A stretch of 64,000 nucleotides of DNA from Streptomyces sp. NBC_00237 (lineage in GTDB: Bacteria; Actinomycetota; Actinomycetes; Streptomycetales; Streptomycetaceae), in contig NZ_JAPEMT010000001.1 in the NCBI RefSeq assembly GCF_026342435.1, positions 2,226,501 through 2,290,500 on the forward strand, in the 5' to 3' direction. The notes below the pieces were generated by a model. It had not been told where the DNA came from. It saw nothing but the letters and a program-made list of their open reading frames with translations, and did no database searches. Positions 16,704 to 24,860 of the stretch are shown here, piece after piece. Position numbers and translations under genes: made by a program. Within the stretch, counting starts at the first letter, position 1; every line of letters begins with the position of its first letter.

Positions 16704-17099
16704 GTGCCGCTCTCGGAGCACGAGCAGCGCATGCTCGAGCAAATGGAGCGAGCGCTGTACGCCGAAGATCCCAAATTCGCGACAGCGCTTGAGGGAAGCG
16801 GGCTGCGTACGTACACCCGGCGACGGGTCTACCAGGCGGTCGCAGGCTTTCTGGTGGGTATCGCGCTCCTCATGGCCGGCATGGTCGCCCAGATGATCTG
16901 GGTGAGCGTGGTCGGTTTCCTTGTCATGCTCGGTTGCGCCGTCCTCGCGGTCACCGGATGGCGCAAGGCTCCCAAACCTGGCGAACAGCCTGTTCCTGGA
17001 ATGGCGCCCGCGGGCCGTCAGCCCAGGCAGCGCCGCTCGGTGATGAACCGCATAGAGCAACGCTGGCAGCGCCGCCGCGACGAGCAGCAGGGCAGCTGA
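16704..17099 (+). CDS. DUF3040 small membrane protein
   Basis: A 131-residue actinobacterial membrane protein. The N-terminus, PLSEHEQRMLEQMERALYAEDPKFA, is the DUF3040 signature. Two membrane helices follow (about residues 44-63 and 66-85), then a basic Arg/Gln-rich tail (RQPRQRRSVMNRIEQRWQRRRD). DUF3040 genes sit at the upstream edge of the dcw cluster across actinobacteria, so a link to cell-wall growth or division is likely, but its role cannot be read from sequence. AGGAGG precedes the GTG start. A strong terminator follows, so the gene is expressed alone. Confidence 0.92.
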   Translation: MPLSEHEQRMLEQMERALYAEDPKFATALEGSGLRTYTRRRVYQAVAGFLVGIALLMAGMVAQMIWVSVVGFLVMLGCAVLAVTGWRKAPKPGEQPVPGMAPAGRQPRQRRSVMNRIEQRWQRRRDEQQGS

Positions 17100-17136
17100 G
17101 CGCACCCGGCACTGAGTGCGGGGCGATGGACATGTA

Positions 17137-17179
17137 CGGGTGAGGGGCGGGCGTCGTCAAGACGCCCGCCCCTCACCCG
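17137..17179. terminator. bidirectional terminator hairpin
   Basis: A perfect 19-base stem (17137-17155 with 17161-17179) with loop GTCAA separates the DUF3040 gene from the convergent transglutaminase-like gene. Confidence 0.85.
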
Positions 17180-17249
17180 TGTGCCCGCCTGTCCAGCTCG
17201 CCCGTGTTCCGGCCTGTTGAGCTCACCCGGGTGCCCGCCCGTTCAGCCG
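17175..17249 (+). repeat. three degenerate 25-bp tandem units
   Basis: Three 25-base units (17175-17199, 17200-17224, 17225-17249) share the pattern RCCCGNGTNCCNGCCNGTTNAGCYS. They overlap the 3' arm of the terminator and end just before the stop codon of the transglutaminase-like gene. Confidence 0.5.
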
Positions 17250-17262
17250 GACCGGCCCCCGC

Positions 17263-19686
17263 TCAGCCCCGCTGACGAGCCGTCCGGCGCACCGCGGCCG
17301 ACCAGCGGTCCAGCCGCTGGCCCTGCCCGGACCACCGGCCCGTCAGCGCCGTCCAGCGCGCCGACAGCGCCCACACCACCCGCACGGTCGAACGCGGCAG
17401 CAGCAGTGCCCGCAGCCCGCTCCGGCCGCTCGCCTTCTCCCGCAGCCCCGCCCGCACCCGGTGCACGTCGTCCACCAGACCGCTGGCCGCCTGCGGCACC
17501 GGTGCGTACAGCACCTGCTCCACCGCACCGGCCACCCGGTGCACCGACTCAGCCGACGGGCCCTCCAGCAACCCCAGCCGTACGATCCGCGCCGCCGTCT
17601 TGCGCGGCGTCTGCGACTCGTCCGGCGGGGTCCCGTGGTCCCACGCGGAATCGATGATCTCCCGCCACGCGGCGAGCGTCCGCGCCGCAGCGTCCGCCGG
17701 GGTGCGCCCGCCCGACCGCAGCCGTACGCCCCGCACCCGGGTCCGCCACAGCAACGGCAGCAACAGCACGAGCACCAGGGCCAGTACGCCCAGTGCGATG
17801 CCCACGATCGTGCCCGTCGGCGGGCCCGTGTCGGTCGGCCCGGCCGCACCCGCCTGGTCCTTCTGACCGCAGTTGCCCATCCGCCGTTCGGCCGCCGGGC
17901 AGCTGTCGGACGGCTTGGGCGCCGCGCTCTGCGAGGTGCCGGCCCCGGCCGTGGGCTGCGCAGGGCTGCTCGCCGTCCCGGAAGGAGTGTCCTGGAGCGT
18001 GTACTGCGGGGCGGTGCCCCGGGTGGGCGTCGGTTCGAACCGGGTCCAGCCCAGGCCCTCGAAGTACAGCTCCGGCCAGGCGTGCGCGTCCCGCAGCCCC
18101 ACCGACACCTCGTTGTTGGACGTGACCGTGCCGGGCGTGAAGCCGACCGCGACCCGCGCCGGGATCCCCAGCGTCCGCGCCATCGCCGCCATCGAGAAGG
18201 AGAAGTGGATGCAGAAGCCTTCCTTCTGCTTCAGGAAGCGGGCGATGGCCGCCGAACCGCTGCCCGACTGCACCTGCGTGTCGTACGTGAAGCCGCCCTC
18301 GGAGGCGAACCAGTTCTGGAGCGCCACCGCCCGCTCGTAGTCGTTCGCCGCACCCCGGGTGACCTGGAGCGCGGTCTCCTTCACGATCGGCGGCAGCCCT
18401 CCGGGGACCTGCGTGTACTCCTTGCGCAGGGCGGCCGGGGCGGCGGGCGCGTTCGCCAGCTGTTCCTTGGTCGGCTGCACGGCCAGACTCCGGACCTTGT
18501 ACGACATCCCGCTCGTCGTCTGCCCCCGGTCGCCGACCAGGGTGCGCCCCTCCGGCTCGTACCGCCAGCGTCCCTTGATCTCGACCTTCGTCGCGGGGAA
18601 CGGCAGCGGCAGCCAGTTCTGGGTGTACGACTGAGCGGCCGAGATGTTGGTGTTGATCTCCGTCGTGGGCACGTCGGCGCTGAGCCCCGCCGGCCTCGGC
18701 AGCGGGTCGGGCACGTCCTGGATCTTGCGCTCCGACGACCGCCACTGCGTGCCGTCGAACTGGTCGAGGGCGACGATCCGCAGGTACATGTCCTGCGTCT
18801 GCTGCGCGGTCGTGCGGTAGCGCAGCACCTCCCGGTCGACCGGCTGGTTCAGGCTCTCCTGGAGGGAGACCAGGGGGTTCACCGCGGAGATCGTCCCGCC
18901 GCCACCGGCCCCGCCACCGCCGGGACCCCGCCCGCCGAGCAGTCCGCCGTCCAGCGCGGGCAGCACCGCGGGGATCGCCAGGGCGACGCCGAGGGTGAGG
19001 GCGCCGATGCGGCGACCCGTACGGATCGGGGCCAGCGGCGCGCCGCTGCCCGACTCGAGCCCCGACGCGCTCTGCCGCTGCGAGGCCGGTCCGGCCCCGC
19101 CGAACACCCGGCCCCACTGCGCGAGGCGGTCCCGGCCCTCCGCCAGCAGGAGCAGCAGGTAGCCGGACGCGGCCAGCAGGAACCACAGCCAGCTCGCGCC
19201 GCCGGTCAGCCCCGCGGCCACCGAGTACAGGGCCAGCAGCGGCAGCCCGGCCGGGGCCGCACTGCGGAACGTCACCGCGAGGGCGTCCACCGCCAGCCCT
19301 ATCAGCAGCACCCCGCCGATCAGCATCAGCTTGATGCCCTCGTTGGTCGGCGCCGGGATGGCGTACCGGTTGACGTCGGCGACGCCCGTGCTGAACAGCC
19401 GCCCGAACTCCGTGACCGCGTCCGGCCCCGGCAGCACCCCGAGCACCGCCTTGTCGGCCACGAACAGCAGCGTCAGCAGCAGCATCGACGCCACCGTCTG
19501 CACCACCACGGTCAGCGCCCTGGCCAGCGGCACCCGCCGCGCCAGTGCCCCGACGCCCGCCTGCACGGCGACCAGGATCGCCGCCTGCACATACCAGCCC
19601 CCGTCGGTGACCAGCGGAATCAGCGCGGCGGATGCCATGAGGGTGGCAGCCAGCGCGCACAGCGTCATCCGCCCGCGCCCGCTCAC
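17263..19686 (-). CDS. TgpA-type transglutaminase-like membrane protein
   Basis: An 807-residue protein. The first 210 residues hold about six membrane helices, then a DUF3488-like region. A transglutaminase core follows with the catalytic cysteine in KEGFCIHFSFSMAAMARTLGIPARVAVGF and histidine in DAHAWPELYFEGLGW. One further membrane helix (GTIVGIALGVLALVLVLLLPLLW) and a cytoplasmic helical tail (DUF4129-like) finish the chain. Proteins of this kind are encoded with MoxR and DUF58 genes in many bacteria and may process or cross-link extracytoplasmic proteins or wall; the substrate is unknown. The GTG at 19686 has GGAAGGGG upstream and lies about 60 bases after the DUF58 stop. Confidence 0.92.
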   Translation of the reverse strand: MSGRGRMTLCALAATLMASAALIPLVTDGGWYVQAAILVAVQAGVGALARRVPLARALTVVVQTVASMLLLTLLFVADKAVLGVLPGPDAVTEFGRLFSTGVADVNRYAIPAPTNEGIKLMLIGGVLLIGLAVDALAVTFRSAAPAGLPLLALYSVAAGLTGGASWLWFLLAASGYLLLLLAEGRDRLAQWGRVFGGAGPASQRQSASGLESGSGAPLAPIRTGRRIGALTLGVALAIPAVLPALDGGLLGGRGPGGGGAGGGGTISAVNPLVSLQESLNQPVDREVLRYRTTAQQTQDMYLRIVALDQFDGTQWRSSERKIQDVPDPLPRPAGLSADVPTTEINTNISAAQSYTQNWLPLPFPATKVEIKGRWRYEPEGRTLVGDRGQTTSGMSYKVRSLAVQPTKEQLANAPAAPAALRKEYTQVPGGLPPIVKETALQVTRGAANDYERAVALQNWFASEGGFTYDTQVQSGSGSAAIARFLKQKEGFCIHFSFSMAAMARTLGIPARVAVGFTPGTVTSNNEVSVGLRDAHAWPELYFEGLGWTRFEPTPTRGTAPQYTLQDTPSGTASSPAQPTAGAGTSQSAAPKPSDSCPAAERRMGNCGQKDQAGAAGPTDTGPPTGTIVGIALGVLALVLVLLLPLLWRTRVRGVRLRSGGRTPADAAARTLAAWREIIDSAWDHGTPPDESQTPRKTAARIVRLGLLEGPSAESVHRVAGAVEQVLYAPVPQAASGLVDDVHRVRAGLREKASGRSGLRALLLPRSTVRVVWALSARWTALTGRWSGQGQRLDRWSAAVRRTARQRG

Positions 19687-19744
19687 GACAGCACCCCTTC
19701 CACGGTCCCGCACGCGACCGGGCCCCGCCCGGACCCGTCCCCGC

Positions 19745-21160
19745 TCATGACCAGCCCCCCGAGATCCCCGACATCCCCGATGTTCCCGTCTTCGTGCTCG
19801 TGCTCTCCGGTGCACCCGTGCGCTGTGCGTCCGCCTGCCGCCACAACGACTCCAGCGACATCCCCGGCGGTACGGCGATCGCCGTCCACCCCGCCTCGCG
19901 CAGCAGCCGCAGCCGCTCCTCGGCCTTCTCGCGCGCCGCCACCGCCGCCTGCGGCTCGGCCGTCCACACCGCCGGGTCCGTGACGAACGCGACCGCGCCG
20001 CCGCTGCGCTGGCGCATCCGTGCCGCGATCGCCGCCTGGTCGTCGTCCAGATCGCCGAAGAAGGCGATCAGCAGACCGTCGTTGCCGCCGCGCAGCACCT
20101 CGTACGAGGGGGACAGGCCGCAGCCCCCCTCAGAGTCGGAGTGCCCCACGACCGCGAGGGTGTCCATCATCAGCCCGGCCGAGTCCGCGGACTCCTGCGT
20201 GGAACCGGCGAATCCGCCCGATCCCTCGCCCGGCACCGCGTTGCCGGTGTCGGTCAACAGCCGTACCGAAAAGCCCCGTTCGAGCATGTGCACCAGCACC
20301 GACGCGGCTCCCGACACGGCCCATTCGAACGCCGAGTCAGGACCGGCCCCGACGTACGCGTGGCGCCGCGTGTCGAGCAGCACCGTGCAGCGGGCCCGCT
20401 GCGGCTGCTCCTCGCGGCGCACCATCAGCTCGCCGTAGCGCGCGGTGGAGCGCCAGTGCACCCGGCGCAGGTCGTCCCCGTGCCGGTAGCCGCGCGGAAT
20501 GATGTCGTCCTCGCCCGCCAGCGCGAGCGACCGCAGCCGCCCGTCGCCGTACCCGTTGGCCTCGCCGGACAGCCGTACCGCAGGCAGCACCTCCACGCGC
20601 GGGATCACCGTGAGCGTGTCGTACGCGCTGAACGACCGGCTCAGCTCGCACATCCCGAACGGGTCGGTCAGCCGCAGCTGGAGCGGCCCCAGCGGATACC
20701 GGCCGCGCAGGTCGGAGCGGACCCGGTAGGACACCTCGCGCCGCCCGCCCGCCTCGACCTTGTCCAGCACGAAGCGGGGCCTGGGCCCCAGTACGTACGG
20801 AACCCGGTCCTGGAGCATCAGGAGCCCGGTGGGCAGCCGCGAGACGTTCTCCATCCGCAGGTGCACCCGGGCCTCGGACCCGGCGGGCACCCGGCCCGGG
20901 GTCAGCCGGCGGCTGCCCGCGACCCGGTAGCGGGTGCGGTACAGCACGGCCACGCACATCAGCGGCAGCACGGCCAGCAGCACGCCCACCCGCAGCAGGT
21001 CGCCCTGGCCGAGCACGAACGCGCAGACGGCGGCGGCCACACCGGCGGCAAGGAACGACCGGCCGCGCGTGGTCAGCCCGGACAGCGCCGCCCGGCCGCC
21101 GCTCTTCTCCAGGGCGCCCTTCTCCCCGGGCTCGGCCTCCGGGGCCCGGCCGGACATCAC
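19745..21160 (-). CDS. DUF58 domain protein (MoxR partner)
   Basis: A 471-residue protein with two N-terminal membrane helices (about residues 33-70) and a beta-rich middle. It carries the DUF58 core motif YRHGDDLRRVHWRSTARYGELMVRREEQ, followed by a von Willebrand A-like domain. It is the middle gene of MoxR-DUF58-transglutaminase. Its GTG (or the adjacent ATG at 21157) overlaps the MoxR stop, showing tight coupling. MoxR ATPases are thought to act as chaperones that load metal or partners onto VWA-containing proteins such as this one. Confidence 0.92.
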   Translation of the reverse strand: MMSGRAPEAEPGEKGALEKSGGRAALSGLTTRGRSFLAAGVAAAVCAFVLGQGDLLRVGVLLAVLPLMCVAVLYRTRYRVAGSRRLTPGRVPAGSEARVHLRMENVSRLPTGLLMLQDRVPYVLGPRPRFVLDKVEAGGRREVSYRVRSDLRGRYPLGPLQLRLTDPFGMCELSRSFSAYDTLTVIPRVEVLPAVRLSGEANGYGDGRLRSLALAGEDDIIPRGYRHGDDLRRVHWRSTARYGELMVRREEQPQRARCTVLLDTRRHAYVGAGPDSAFEWAVSGAASVLVHMLERGFSVRLLTDTGNAVPGEGSGGFAGSTQESADSAGLMMDTLAVVGHSDSEGGCGLSPSYEVLRGGNDGLLIAFFGDLDDDQAAIAARMRQRSGGAVAFVTDPAVWTAEPQAAVAAREKAEERLRLLREAGWTAIAVPPGMSLESLWRQADAQRTGAPESTSTKTGTSGMSGISGGWS

Positions 21161-22170
21161 AGCGGCCGGACGCCGGGCGTGCCGTACGGCGGCGCGGGGG
21201 CGCCCGAACCGGTCGGTACGGGGATGCGCTGGAGGATGTCCAGCACGACCTGCTCCGCGGTGCGCCGGTTCAGCTGGGCCTGCGCGGTCGGCAGCAGCCG
21301 GTGCGCGAGGACCGCGACCGCCAGGGCCTGTACGTCGTCGGGCAGCGCGTAGTCCCGGCCGCTGAGCGCGGCGGATGCCTTGGCGGCCCGCAGCAGGTGC
21401 AGGGTGGCGCGCGGCGAGGCGCCCAGGCGCAGGTCGGGGTGGGAGCGGGTGGCGCCGACCAGCTCGACCGCGTAGCGCCGTACCGCTTCCGCGACGTGCA
21501 CCGAACGGACCGCGTCGATCAGCTTCACCACGTCGTGCGCGTGCGCCACCGGCTGGAGGTCGTCCAGCGGCGAGGCGCCGCCGTGCACGTCCAGCATCTG
21601 GAGCTCCGCCTCCGGGGAGGGGTAGCCGATGGAGACACGGGCCATGAAGCGGTCGCGCTGGGCCTCGGGGAGGGGGTAGGTGCCCTCCATCTCGACCGGG
21701 TTCTGGGTGGCCACCACCATGAACGGGTTGGGCAGCTCGTACGTCTGCCCGTCGATGGTGACCTGGCGCTCCTCCATGGACTCCAGGAGCGCGGACTGGG
21801 TCTTGGGCGACGCGCGGTTGATCTCGTCGCCGATCACTATCTGCGCGAAGATCGCGCCCGGCTTGAACTCGAAGTCGCGCTGCTGCTGGTCGTAGATCGA
21901 CACACCGGTGATGTCCGAAGGCAGCAGGTCCGGCGTGAACTGGATGCGGCGCACCGAGCAGTCGATGGATCTGGCCAGGGCCTTCGCGAGCATCGTCTTG
22001 CCGACGCCCGGCACGTCCTCGATGAGCAGATGCCCCTCGGCGAGGAGCACGGTCAGCGAGAGTCGTACGACCTCCGGCTTGCCCTCGATCACAGACTCCA
22101 CCGACCTGCGGACACGCTCCGCTGTGGTGGTCAGATCTGTGAGGCTCGCTCGATCGTCATAGGTCGTCAC
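21157..22170 (-). CDS. MoxR-family AAA+ ATPase
   Basis: A 337-residue AAA+ ATPase. Walker A is EDVPGVGKTMLAKALA, Walker B is QIVIGDEINRASPKTQSALLESMEE, sensor 1 lies in VVATQNPVEMEGTYPLPEAQRDRFM, and the C-terminal lid domain is complete. MoxR proteins remodel or assemble protein complexes, usually through a DUF58/VWA partner, and here that partner gene overlaps its stop codon. The GTG at 22170 follows GAGGAGGG. It is the first gene of the three-gene unit, with its promoter in the 70 bases before the terminator of the carbonic anhydrase gene. Confidence 0.95.
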   Translation of the reverse strand: MTTYDDRASLTDLTTTAERVRRSVESVIEGKPEVVRLSLTVLLAEGHLLIEDVPGVGKTMLAKALARSIDCSVRRIQFTPDLLPSDITGVSIYDQQQRDFEFKPGAIFAQIVIGDEINRASPKTQSALLESMEERQVTIDGQTYELPNPFMVVATQNPVEMEGTYPLPEAQRDRFMARVSIGYPSPEAELQMLDVHGGASPLDDLQPVAHAHDVVKLIDAVRSVHVAEAVRRYAVELVGATRSHPDLRLGASPRATLHLLRAAKASAALSGRDYALPDDVQALAVAVLAHRLLPTAQAQLNRRTAEQVVLDILQRIPVPTGSGAPAPPYGTPGVRPL

Positions 22171-22240
22171 CCGGCCCTCCTCGGCCCTTTCGGGCCGGCG
22201 TCACGACGACGCGAACGGCCCACCCCAAAACCCAAAACAC

Positions 22241-22281
22241 GGACAACGCGGCCGGACCGGAGGGGTCCGGCCGCGTTGTCC
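22241..22281 (-). terminator. intrinsic terminator of the carbonic anhydrase gene
   Basis: A perfect 18-base stem (22241-22258 with 22264-22281), loop GGAGG, is followed on the minus strand by GTGTTTTGGGTTTTGGGG. It ends the carbonic anhydrase transcript before the MoxR promoter. Confidence 0.85.
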
Positions 22282-22415
22282 CGTACGCATTCTTGTTGCC
22301 GTTACCGCTTCGTGTCACTCGCCTGTGGACAAGTGCATGCGAAATGCCGGAGTTGGGGCCTTTTCGTGTGCACACGGGACGGCTTTCCCGCACGCCATAG
22401 ACCGGTTCTCGGTGT

Positions 22416-22958
22416 TCAGGCCGGGTCGATCTCCCGGAGCAGACCCGTCGTCACGTCGAAGACGAAGCCGCGCACGTCACCGGTGTGCAGCAGGAACGGC
22501 GAGGTCCGCACGCGCTGCATCGACTGACGTACGTCCTGGTCCACGTCGCGGAACGCCTCGACCGCCCAGGACGGGCGCTGGCCGACCTCGTCCTCGATCT
22601 CGTGCCGGAAGTCCTCGGTGAGGGACTCCAGACCGCAGTTGGTGTGGTGGATGAGTATGACGCTCTGCGTGCCCAGCGCCCGCTGGCTGATGGTCAGCGA
22701 ACGGATCACGTCGTCCGTGACCACGCCGCCCGCGTTGCGGATGGTGTGGCAGTCGCCGAGCGCCAGGCCCAGCGCGTCGTGGAGGTCGAGACGGGCGTCC
22801 ATACAGGCGACCACGGCGACGCGCAGGACGGGACGGGCGTCCATTCCCGGGTCGCTGAACTCGGAGGCGTACTCCTCATTGGCCTTGACGAGCCCGTCGA
22901 TGACCGTCGGGTCGGCGGAAGTGGCGGAGCCCTCGGGGAAAGATGCGGAAGTCGACAT
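22416..22958 (-). CDS. beta-carbonic anhydrase
   Basis: A 180-residue beta-class carbonic anhydrase interconverting CO2 and bicarbonate. Zinc ligands are C52 (VACMDARLD, with the gating Asp D54 and Arg R56), H105 and C108 (IHHTNCGL). It resembles the short cytoplasmic actinobacterial form. The ATG at 22958 was chosen over a GTG 21 bases upstream (22979) because conserved sequence begins there. A -10-like TACCGT (minus strand, 22966-22971) seven bases before that ATG, and the absence of a ribosome-binding site, suggest a leaderless message. It is divergent from the dcw cluster. Confidence 0.93.
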   Translation of the reverse strand: MSTSASFPEGSATSADPTVIDGLVKANEEYASEFSDPGMDARPVLRVAVVACMDARLDLHDALGLALGDCHTIRNAGGVVTDDVIRSLTISQRALGTQSVILIHHTNCGLESLTEDFRHEIEDEVGQRPSWAVEAFRDVDQDVRQSMQRVRTSPFLLHTGDVRGFVFDVTTGLLREIDPA

Positions 22959-23141
22959 GACTATGACGGTAATGGTCACAGGGGGTCCGGTCCTGCCGGG
23001 GTGGAGAAAAAGAAGGTCAACGCGACCCGTTGTGAGCTAACCCACAAGGCCCTCGGTGAGGCTCCCGTCCTTCCCTCGTACGAGTGAAAAGGCCGTCGGA
23101 GAGGCTGTCGCGGGCACGCCGCGCGGTCCGTCGCCCGTTGA

Positions 23142-23169
23142 TTGACCGCGAGGGCCGGTGGACTAAAGT
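23142..23169 (+). promoter_or_regulatory. strong vegetative-type promoter of the dcw cluster
   Basis: TTGACC (23142-23147), a 16-base spacer and TAAAGT (23164-23169) are close to the consensus for the main sigma factor. Transcription from about 23176 gives a leader of roughly 165 bases before rsmH. Confidence 0.7.
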
Positions 23170-23175
23170 GACGCG

Positions 23176-23339
23176 TTGTACGAAATCCAGTGAGTTCCCC
23201 GCGCGGCAGTACGTACGGCCCGGCCTCCGCCCGCTCGTCGGCCGGACCGTCTTTCATCGGCCCGGCTCCCCTTCCCGGGCGGGTGGGGACCGGGCCGTAC
23301 GTGCAACCTGTAAGCCACGCGCTTTGTCTGAGAGGGCGC
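23176..23339 (+). promoter_or_regulatory. long structured 5' leader of rsmH
   Basis: The leader holds a perfect 13-base inverted repeat, ACGTACGGCCCGG (23211-23223) with its complement at 23290-23302, enclosing 66 bases that contain further GGCCGG/CCGGCC-type pairs. The stem would bring the middle of the leader close to the rsmH ribosome-binding region (GAGAGG near 23330). Leader RNAs before mraW operons are known in other actinobacteria, but whether this is the same motif was not tested. Confidence 0.45.
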
Positions 23340-24299
23340 ATGAGCCAGACCCGACACGTCCCGGTGATGCTCCAGCGGTGCCTGGACATGTTGGCCCCGG
23401 CCATCTCCGAGCCCGGAGCGGTCGTCGTCGACTGCACCCTCGGACTGGGCGGCCACAGTGAAGCCCTCCTCACCCAGTTCCCGGGCGTGCGCCTGATCGG
23501 CCTCGACCGCGACAAGGAGGCCCTGCGCCTCTCCGGCGAGCGCCTCGCCCCCTTCGGCGAGCGCGCCACCCTGGTGCACGCGGTGTACGACGAGCTGCCC
23601 GAGGTCCTTGAGAACCTCGGCATCCCGCGCGTCCAGGGCGTCCTGTTCGACCTCGGCGTCTCCTCCATGCAGCTCGACGAGGCCGACCGGGGCTTCGCGT
23701 ACGCCCAGGACGCCCCGCTCGACATGCGCATGGACCAGTCGACCGGCGTCAGCGCGGCCGAGGTCCTCAACACCTACGCACCCGGCGAACTGGTCCGCAT
23801 CCTGCGCCAGTACGGCGAGGAGAAGCAGGCCAAGCGGATCGTCTCCGCCGTCGTGCGCGAGCGCGCCAAGGAGCCCTTCAGCAACAGCGCCCGCCTGGTG
23901 GACCTCATCCGCGACGCCCTCCCGCAGGCCGCGAAGCGCACCGGCGGCAACCCCGCCAAGCGGACCTTCCAGGCCCTGCGCATCGAGGTCAACGGCGAGC
24001 TGGACAGCGTGGAGGCCGCCATTCCGGCAGCCGTCCGAGCCGTCTCCGTCGGCGGCCGGGTCGTCGTCATGTCCTACCAGTCGCTCGAAGACCGGATCGT
24101 GAAGCAGGTCTTCGCGGCGGGCGCGGCCAACACCGCCCCGCCGGGACTGCCCGTGGTCCCCGAGCGCTACCAGCCGCGCCTCAAGCTGCTCACCCGCGGT
24201 GCGGAACTGCCCACCGAGGAAGAGGTCGCCGAGAACCGCAGGGCGGCCCCCGCCCGGCTGCGCGGCGCCCAGCGCATCCGGGAGGAAGAAGCCAGTTGA
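23340..24299 (+). CDS. rsmH: 16S rRNA (cytosine1402-N4)-methyltransferase RsmH/MraW
   Basis: A 319-residue enzyme that methylates N4 of C1402 in the 16S rRNA decoding site. It starts [14 protein letters not shown]; the SAM site is [16 protein letters not shown], and the family motif [33 protein letters not shown] is complete. The C-terminal [16 protein letters not shown] segment is also intact. It is the first gene of the dcw cluster. The usual upstream neighbour mraZ is missing, and a carbonic anhydrase gene occupies the divergent position. Its TGA overlaps the TTG start of ftsL. Confidence 0.97.
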   Translation: MSQTRHVPVMLQRCLDMLAPAISEPGAVVVDCTLGLGGHSEALLTQFPGVRLIGLDRDKEALRLSGERLAPFGERATLVHAVYDELPEVLENLGIPRVQGVLFDLGVSSMQLDEADRGFAYAQDAPLDMRMDQSTGVSAAEVLNTYAPGELVRILRQYGEEKQAKRIVSAVVRERAKEPFSNSARLVDLIRDALPQAAKRTGGNPAKRTFQALRIEVNGELDSVEAAIPAAVRAVSVGGRVVVMSYQSLEDRIVKQVFAAGAANTAPPGLPVVPERYQPRLKLLTRGAELPTEEEVAENRRAAPARLRGAQRIREEEAS

Positions 24300-24856
24300 G
24301 CAAACCGGCCAAGCAAGTACGGGGGAGGGCGGCGAGGCTCTCCGAACTGATGCCGTCGGGCCCGGCCCAGGCGGCCCGCACCCCCTTCGTGCTGCTGGTC
24401 GTGGTGCTGCTCGGCGGCGGCCTGATCTGCCTGCTCGTGCTGAACTCGGCGCTCAACGAGGGGTCGTTCAGACTGAACGACCTCAAGAAGCAGACCACCG
24501 AGCTCACCGACGAGGAGCAGGCCCTCCAGCGCGACGTCGACGACCGCTCCGCCCCCGGCGCCCTGGAGCGCCGGGCCCGCGAGCTCGGCATGGTCCCCGG
24601 CGGTTCCCCCGCCTTCGTCGACCCCGACGGCCGGGTCCGCGGCACCCCGAGTCAGGCCCCGCCGCCGGAGCCCGCCCCCGAACCCGTACGACCGCAGCAG
24701 GCCCCGGTGGCTCCGCCCGCCGCCCCGAGCACCCCGGCCGCCCCACCGGCGCCACCGGCCCCACCCACACGTCAGGCCCCCGCCTCGCCCGCCTCCGGGC
24801 AGCAGAAGCAGCAGGCGCCGCAGACGCAGCAACCCCCGACGACTTCCGGCAGGTGA
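24296..24856 (+). CDS. ftsL: FtsL-like septum protein
   Basis: A 186-residue bitopic membrane protein in the FtsL position. One membrane helix at about residues 29-52 ([23 protein letters not shown]) is followed by a short coiled-coil region ([26 protein letters not shown]) and the FtsL-like [13 protein letters not shown] Pro/Ala/Gln-rich tail of about 80 residues is an actinomycete feature. FtsL works with DivIC and FtsQ to activate FtsW-FtsI at the septum. It begins with TTG, overlapping the rsmH stop as TTGA, with GGAGGAAG about six bases upstream fixing that start. Confidence 0.9.
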   Translation: MSKPAKQVRGRAARLSELMPSGPAQAARTPFVLLVVVLLGGGLICLLVLNSALNEGSFRLNDLKKQTTELTDEEQALQRDVDDRSAPGALERRARELGMVPGGSPAFVDPDGRVRGTPSQAPPPEPAPEPVRPQQAPVAPPAAPSTPAAPPAPPAPPTRQAPASPASGQQKQQAPQTQQPPTTSGR

Positions 24857-24860
24857 CGCA

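Noticed and set aside
19683..19748. 21-codon frame starting at an ATGA overlap with the DUF58 stop
   Set aside because: It is out of frame with the transglutaminase gene, very short and without similarity; the GTG at 19686 has a better ribosome-binding site.
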